Origin: VAZQ01 sp963771845
GTDB taxonomy: Bacteria; Pseudomonadota; Alphaproteobacteria; Rhizobiales; Xanthobacteraceae
NCBI GenBank assembly: GCA_963771845.1
Contig: CAVYVC010000030.1
Coordinates: forward strand, 186,001-250,000
DNA: 64,000 nt
Direction of reading: 5' to 3'
The first letter of the stretch is position 1; every line of letters begins with the position of its first letter. The position numbers and the translations under genes are program-made. The notes below the pieces were generated by a model. That model searched no databases. It had not been told where the DNA came from and worked only from the letters and a program-made list of their open reading frames with translations. Shown here piece after piece: positions 59,147-64,000 of the stretch.

Positions 59147-60138
59147 TGCAGATAGTCGTTGGAGTAATACGCGCCCAGATCCTTCAGCTCGGCGATGCCA
59201 CCGGTCTCTTTCAGGAGCGCAAGGTTCGATTGCCAATCCGTGCTGTCTTGCCAGCCGAGTGGCTTCCCTTGCGGCGCGTTGGTCGACACGACGGTCGCTG
59301 CGACCTGCTGTTCCAGCACATCGGGATCTTCGGGCACCTTCATATATTTGGCCATGAGCCTGGCAGCTTCTTTCGGAGCCGCCATGGAATCCCGGTATCC
59401 CTTGGCGGTCGCGCGCAGCAGCTTCTTGACCGTTTCCGGATTCTGCCCGGCGAATGCATTTGCGACGATCACGGAGGCTCCGAGCAGATTGAGACCGAAG
59501 TCGGAGACGCGGAGCAGGTTGAATTTGACGCCCGTCCTTTTTTCCAGCTGCGGCAATTCGTTGCTGAGATAGACCGACATGACGTCGATCTTGCGGGTGA
59601 GGAATTGCGTGCTGCGCGCCGAGGCGTCCATCTGGATACGCTGGATCTTGTCGATATCGATGTGATTGATCCGGCAGAAGGGGCCGAGCATGTCACCGAA
59701 TGTTTCGCCGACCGAAATGGCAAGCTTTTTGCCTTCCAGATCCTTAGGAGTCCTGATCGGCACGTCCGGAAACGAGATCACCCCCATGGGAGCTTTGGTT
59801 TGATAGAGCGCGACCACCTTGACCGGCAATCCTTGGCTGATGGCCTGAGCGGCCGAAACCGCCGGTCCATAGCCGAACTTCTCGTTGCCGCCGGCAAGCA
59901 GTTTCAGAACCGTTTGCGCGCCGGAGCCTTCGGCGAGATCGACATCGAGCCCTTCTGCCTTGTAGTAGCCCTTGTCCAACGCAACGAAGAGCGGAGCGTA
60001 CTCGCCCTTGAGCTTCCAGGTGAAACGCACGGTCAACTTGTCGGGTGCTTGCGCAGCGGCCTGTTGCGCCGCCGGGCAAACAAGCAGAAGCGCTCCGGCT
60101 GCGACGATGGTGCGCAGGCTGCGCCGTTGATGTCTCAT
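59143..60138 (-). CDS. ABC transporter substrate-binding protein (NMT1/THI5-like)
   Basis: Periplasmic protein of 331 residues from ATG 60138 (GTG 60147 in frame). Signal peptide to about QQAAAQ, with mature RFTWKLKGEYAPLFVALDKGYYKAEGLDVDLAEG, the THI5/NMT1 pattern of pyrimidine-type and related binding proteins. DLEGKKLAISVGETFGD is the hinge-following loop. It starts an importer operon and is divergent from xdhA with 75 bases between, so uptake and molybdenum hydroxylase may be co-regulated. Confidence 0.9.
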   Translation of the reverse strand: MRHQRRSLRTIVAAGALLLVCPAAQQAAAQAPDKLTVRFTWKLKGEYAPLFVALDKGYYKAEGLDVDLAEGSGAQTVLKLLAGGNEKFGYGPAVSAAQAISQGLPVKVVALYQTKAPMGVISFPDVPIRTPKDLEGKKLAISVGETFGDMLGPFCRINHIDIDKIQRIQMDASARSTQFLTRKIDVMSVYLSNELPQLEKRTGVKFNLLRVSDFGLNLLGASVIVANAFAGQNPETVKKLLRATAKGYRDSMAAPKEAARLMAKYMKVPEDPDVLEQQVAATVVSTNAPQGKPLGWQDSTDWQSNLALLKETGGIAELKDLGAYYSNDYLQ

Positions 60139-60146
60139 GTTCCCCA

Positions 60147-60205
60147 CTCAGCTTGCGGTGGATTGCGGGCCCCCGAACAACACGCCATCTTAGGTGGAAG
60201 CTGAG
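60147..60205. promoter_or_regulatory. Inverted repeat between the NMT1-type importer and xdhA
   Basis: Perfect 8-bp arms ctcagctt (60147-60154) and aagctgag (60198-60205) enclose 43 bases. On the minus strand the stem ends just before the binding-protein ribosome site and ATG, so folding could hide it. On the plus strand it ends 9 bases before xdhA. It could be a leader RNA structure or an operator. Confidence 0.3.
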
Positions 60206-60213
60206 CACTTGTC

Positions 60214-61641
60214 ATGGCAGCTGTGGAGTTTCTGCTCAACGGGAAGCGGCGGAGCGTGGACGGCGTTCCTCCCACCACAACCGTGCTCGATTGGCTGCGT
60301 GGGCATGCGCGTCTCACCGGAACCAAGGAAGGCTGCGCCGAGGGCGATTGCGGTGCATGCACCATTGTCATTGGCCGGGAGATCGACGGGACCCTGCAGT
60401 ATCAGGCCGTCAACTCCTGTCTGATGATGTTACCGCAGATCGCCGAGTGCGCTGTGTTGACGGTCGAGGGGCTCGCCGCGCCCGACGGCGCTCTGCATCC
60501 GGTGCAGCAGGCCATGATCGACACGGATGCCACCCAGTGTGGGTTCTGCACGCCCGGTTTCGTGATGGCCATGTTTGCATTCCATCAAGGCGGCGAGCCC
60601 GCCGAGGACAGGATCATCCACGAAGCGCTTGCCGGCAATCTCTGCCGCTGCACGGGTTATCGCTCCATTGTCGAGGCGTGCCGGCGAGCGGTGCGTGCAC
60701 CTCGTGCCGCTGCCGAAAACGGTGATGCGGCCGAGGCGCTTGCCGCCTTGCCGGTTTGCCCGGCCTACCGTGCCGGCGAACAGGTCTTTCTGCGGCCAGG
60801 ATCGCTCGCTGCGCTGTTTGCGGCGATGGCGGACTTTCCCGGCGCGCTCCTCCTCGGCGGCGGCACCGATCTCGGGCTGCGTGTAAGCAAGGATCGCGAG
60901 CGAATTGCGGCCGTGATCTCGCTCGCCACCGTTGCAGAGTTGCAGCGGATCAATGTCGCGGCCGACGCGCTCGAGCTTGGTGGTGGTGCTACATACACGC
61001 AAGCATTGCCGCACATCGATCGCCACTTTCCTGCCTTTGGCGCGCTCTTGCGTCGCATCGGCTCGCGCCAGATCCGCAATCTTGCAACGATCGCCGGCAA
61101 TCTCGTAACCGCCTCTCCGATCGGCGACACCATTCCCGGCCTGATCGCGCTCGCTGCAACCGTGACGCTTGCGTCGGCCTCCGGTGAGAGGGCGATGGGC
61201 GTTGAATCATTCATCACGGGCTACCGAAAGACAGCGCTCCGCCCGGGCGAAGTGATTGCCGCCGTCCGCATTCCATTGCTTGGCGATGACTCGCGTTTTT
61301 CCACCTACAAATTGTCGAAGCGCTTCGATCAGGACATTTCCACGGTTGTCGCAGCCTTCCAGCTCGAGCGCCGCAACGGCCAAGTCCATCAGTTGCGGGT
61401 GGCCTTTGGCGGCATGGCCGAACACGTAATGCGCGCGAGGAATGTGGAGGCTGCAGTCACGGGTCGCCCGTGGAATATCGACACGCTGACGAACATCGAC
61501 GTGGCCCTGGCGCGCGACTTCAACCCCATGACTGACCACCGCGGCGGCGCTGCTTATCGTTTGCGCGCAGCCGCCAACCTGCTGCGCCGGTTTGTGTGGG
61601 AAACGACGTCGCAGGTGCCAGTGCGGGTAGAAGCGCTATGA
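60214..61641 (+). CDS. xdhA: Xanthine dehydrogenase small subunit (2Fe-2S and FAD domains fused)
   Basis: Protein of 475 residues. Ferredoxin-type cluster cysteines in CAEGDCGAC (C41, C46, C49) and NSCL (C69); second cluster in QCGFCTPGF and GNLCRCTGY. The FAD domain carries LLLGGGTDLGL and RNLATIAGNLVTASPIGD. It transfers electrons from the molybdenum subunit to NAD+. ATG of xdhB overlaps its stop. Fused Fe-S/FAD architecture is the bacterial XdhA type, not the three-subunit CoxSML type. Confidence 0.93.
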   Translation: MAAVEFLLNGKRRSVDGVPPTTTVLDWLRGHARLTGTKEGCAEGDCGACTIVIGREIDGTLQYQAVNSCLMMLPQIAECAVLTVEGLAAPDGALHPVQQAMIDTDATQCGFCTPGFVMAMFAFHQGGEPAEDRIIHEALAGNLCRCTGYRSIVEACRRAVRAPRAAAENGDAAEALAALPVCPAYRAGEQVFLRPGSLAALFAAMADFPGALLLGGGTDLGLRVSKDRERIAAVISLATVAELQRINVAADALELGGGATYTQALPHIDRHFPAFGALLRRIGSRQIRNLATIAGNLVTASPIGDTIPGLIALAATVTLASASGERAMGVESFITGYRKTALRPGEVIAAVRIPLLGDDSRFSTYKLSKRFDQDISTVVAAFQLERRNGQVHQLRVAFGGMAEHVMRARNVEAAVTGRPWNIDTLTNIDVALARDFNPMTDHRGGAAYRLRAAANLLRRFVWETTSQVPVRVEAL

Positions 61642-63968
61642 GCGAAATGCTTGCCCGCATTTGCGGCGGCGTTCATTCCGCCGTGCGCCACGACAGCGCG
61701 GCAGGGCATGTGACCGGCGCCGCCCGTTATCTCGACGACATGCCCAACGTGCCGGGCACGCTGGAGGCTGCTCTCGTCCTCAGCCCGCACGCCCATGCCC
61801 GCATCCGCCATATTGATGTGAGCGCGGCGCGCTCCGCTCCAGGCGTGGTGGCAGTGATCACGGTCTCCGACATTCCGGGCAAGAACGACATCGCGCCTAT
61901 TCTCGCCAATGAACCCGCGCTCGCGGCCGGCGTGGTCGAATATGTCGGCCAACCGGTCGTTGCAGTTGCGGCGGCGACGCTCGACCAGGCGCGCGCAGCG
62001 GCAAAACGCGTCGCCGTTGAATATGAGCGACTCACCCCCGTGCTGAGCATCGAGGAGGCGATGGCGCGTGAAAGCTTCGTTGCCCCCGTTCAGACGATGA
62101 TCCGCGGCAATGTCGATCAGGCGCTGGCGGCAGCGGCGCATCGGCTCTCCGGCGAGTTGCGCTGCGGCGGGCAGGATCACTTCTACCTCGAAGGGCAGAT
62201 CGCGCTCGCTGTCCCTGGCGAGGGCGGCGACATGCACGTCTGGAGCTCAACCCAGCATCCGACGGAAGTTCAACACGGCGTCGCCCACCTGCTGGCGTTG
62301 CCGTTCAACGCGGTCACGGTCGAAGTCCGGCGCATGGGTGGCGCGTTCGGAGGCAAGGAAAGCCAGGCGACGATCATTGCCGGCATTGCCGCCGTGCTTG
62401 CCTGGAAGGCGCGGGCACCCGTCAAGCTGCGATTACCCCGCGACGACGACATGCAGGCGACCGGAAAGCGCCATCCATTCCTCATCCGCTACGATGTCGG
62501 CTTCGATCAGCAAGGGCACATCCTTGCCCTCGATCTCATCCTCGCTGCGAACGGCGGCAATGTGGCCGATCACACGCCGGCGGTGCTCATCCGCGCGCTC
62601 TGCCATGCCGACAATTGCTATTTCCTGCCGCATGTCCGTTTGCGCGGGCTGCCGTGCAAAACCAACACCGTTTCGAACACCGCATTCCGCGGTTATGGCG
62701 GGCCGCAAGCGATGCTCGCCATCGAAACCGTCATCGACGTGATCGCCCGCTCTTTGCGGCTTCCGGTCGAAACGGTCCGGCGGCGAAACTTCTACGGCAT
62801 TGGCCGCAATGACGTGACGCCCTACGGCATGAAGATCGAGGACAACATCATCGAACGCGTCGTCGATGAGCTCGATCGCGCGGTCGATATTGACGCATGG
62901 CGGCGTGAGATCGAGAGTTTCAACCGCGCGAGCCCGGTACTGAAAAAGGGGCTCGCCACCATGCCGGTCAAGTTCGGGATCTCGTTTAATCGGCCCACCC
63001 TCAATCAGGCCGGCGCGCTGGTTCACGTCTATACCGATGGCAGCGTGGTGCTCAACCATGGCGGCACCGAGATGGGGCAGGGGCTCTTCATCAAGGTTGC
63101 GCAGGTGGTGGCGGAGGTCTTTCAGATCGACCTCGATCATGTCCGCGTCTGCGCGACCAGCACCGCCAAAATACCGAACACCTCGGCGACGGCCGCCTCC
63201 TCGGGTTCGGACCTCAACGGCATGGCGGCCTTGCATGCGGCCGAGGAGATCAAGACCCGCATGACGGATGTGGCCGCGGAGCATTTTCGCGTTCCGGCCG
63301 GAGAAATCGTGTTTGCCTCGAACCGCATTTACGCCGGCAACCGCAGTCTTTCGTTCCCCGAGCTTGCCGCCCTTTCATGGGAGAAGCGCGTCTCGCTCTC
63401 GGCCACGGGCTTTTATCGCACGCCGAAGATTCATTGGGATCCTGCGACCTCTACCGGGCGGCCATTCTATTATTTCGTTTACGGAGCGGCCGCGGCCGAG
63501 GTCGTCGTGGATACGCTGACCGGCGAATTGCGGGTGCTGCGGGCGGAGCTTGTGCAGGACTGTGGCCGCTCGCTCAATCCGGCGATCGACCTCGGCCAGA
63601 TCGAGGGCGCCTTCGTGCAGGGCATGGGCTGGCTCACCACCGAGGAGCTGTGGTGGGACAGCGAAGGCCGGCTGCGCACCCACGGGCCCTCGACCTACAA
63701 GATTCCCGGCAGCCGCGACGTGCCGCCGATCTTCAACGCGCGCATTCTGGCCAACGCGCCCAATCGCGAGGCGACCATCTTTCATTCCAAGGCGGTGGGC
63801 GAGCCGCCGCTGATGCTCGCCATCTCCGTGTGGCTCGCCATCCGCGACGCGATTGCAAGCCTCGTCGACTACCAGCTCGCCCCGTGCCTTGACGCGCCCG
63901 CCACGCCCGAGCGCGTGCTCGCCGCGATCGATGATGTGCGGGCGCGGCTCCCGGCCCAAGGCTTGTAG
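61638..63968 (+). CDS. xdhB: Xanthine dehydrogenase large, molybdopterin-binding subunit
   Basis: Protein of 776 residues, ATG 61638 overlapping the xdhA stop by 4 bases. GAARYLDDMPNVPGTLEAALVLS is typical of XdhB. Cofactor motifs are GGAFGGKESQ, NTAFRGYGGPQ and GGTEMGQGLF. The base glutamate is in SKAVGEPPLML. It hydroxylates hypoxanthine/xanthine-type purines, giving xanthine or urate. The usual maturation factor XdhC is not in the window and may lie just downstream. Confidence 0.93.
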   Translation: MSEMLARICGGVHSAVRHDSAAGHVTGAARYLDDMPNVPGTLEAALVLSPHAHARIRHIDVSAARSAPGVVAVITVSDIPGKNDIAPILANEPALAAGVVEYVGQPVVAVAAATLDQARAAAKRVAVEYERLTPVLSIEEAMARESFVAPVQTMIRGNVDQALAAAAHRLSGELRCGGQDHFYLEGQIALAVPGEGGDMHVWSSTQHPTEVQHGVAHLLALPFNAVTVEVRRMGGAFGGKESQATIIAGIAAVLAWKARAPVKLRLPRDDDMQATGKRHPFLIRYDVGFDQQGHILALDLILAANGGNVADHTPAVLIRALCHADNCYFLPHVRLRGLPCKTNTVSNTAFRGYGGPQAMLAIETVIDVIARSLRLPVETVRRRNFYGIGRNDVTPYGMKIEDNIIERVVDELDRAVDIDAWRREIESFNRASPVLKKGLATMPVKFGISFNRPTLNQAGALVHVYTDGSVVLNHGGTEMGQGLFIKVAQVVAEVFQIDLDHVRVCATSTAKIPNTSATAASSGSDLNGMAALHAAEEIKTRMTDVAAEHFRVPAGEIVFASNRIYAGNRSLSFPELAALSWEKRVSLSATGFYRTPKIHWDPATSTGRPFYYFVYGAAAAEVVVDTLTGELRVLRAELVQDCGRSLNPAIDLGQIEGAFVQGMGWLTTEELWWDSEGRLRTHGPSTYKIPGSRDVPPIFNARILANAPNREATIFHSKAVGEPPLMLAISVWLAIRDAIASLVDYQLAPCLDAPATPERVLAAIDDVRARLPAQGL

Positions 63969-63994
63969 GGCGGAATAGCGAAGCGTATTCCGCC
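63969..63994. repeat. Palindrome immediately after xdhB
   Basis: ggcggaatagcg / cgtattccgcc forms a 10-11 bp stem starting one base after the xdhB stop codon. It belongs to a small dispersed palindrome type (gcgaagcg core) and may end or stabilise the transcript. Confidence 0.65.
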
Positions 63995-64000
63995 ACTCGG

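Overview
The window is GC-rich (roughly 60-65 percent by eye) and densely coded. Codon use, many Bug/TctC-type binding proteins, BMP-type and NMT1-type ABC transporters, an intracellular PHB depolymerase and several families of dispersed palindromic repeats point to an alphaproteobacterium of the order Hyphomicrobiales, Bradyrhizobium/Xanthobacteraceae-like. This is inferred from sequence style; no rRNA or tRNA gene was seen. Nothing looks like phage, plasmid, an intact insertion sequence or CRISPR.

Layout. 1-5.1 kb: pdxH (cut by the window edge), a surface lipoprotein, a DnaJ-type co-chaperone, then a DapA-like aldolase/lyase, an atypical SDR and a Bug-type binding protein. 5.2-5.8 kb: a HepT/MntA toxin-antitoxin pair. 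5.9-9.2 kb: a minus-strand CoA ligase, zinc alcohol dehydrogenase and enoyl-CoA hydratase, divergent from an orphan molybdenum hydroxylase large subunit. 11.8-17.8 kb: a Bug protein facing a DUF1688/URC4 gene, followed by an NMT1/SsuA-type ABC transporter and a formamidase-like hydrolase. 18-29 kb: a Rieske oxygenase, a proline-rich membrane protein, an ornithine-cyclodeaminase/cupin pair, two tandem M20 hydrolases, a DUF336 protein, a BisC-like molybdoenzyme, a GST and phaZ.

29.4-46 kb is the most coherent block. Two complete BMP-type (nucleoside/nucleobase-like) ABC transporters bracket two paralogous biuret-hydrolase-like cysteine hydrolases, an 8-oxoguanine-deaminase/AtzB-like amidohydrolase, an NCS2-type permease and a Tsx-like outer-membrane channel. 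It reads as an uptake and deamination/amide-hydrolysis locus for N-heterocycles such as oxidised purines or s-triazines. The ring-opening enzyme is not in the window.

46.2-50.2 kb is decaying DNA: a five-GAF histidine kinase interrupted by two frameshifts, the first few codons of a response regulator ending abruptly, and the C-terminal stub of a CoxL-type gene. 50.2-64 kb is a second purine/pyrimidine-flavoured block. It holds an adenosine-deaminase family enzyme, an enoyl-CoA hydratase, a CoA ligase and a creatininase-family amidohydrolase; opposite them lie RidA, a split ThDP enzyme and a cytosine-deaminase-like amidohydrolase; then an NMT1-type ABC transporter diverging from xdhA-xdhB.

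At least four classes of short palindromic or mosaic repeats lie between genes. One class supplies the stop codon of a transporter gene in both BMP operons, and one copy of another has been absorbed into the reading frame of an ABC permease.
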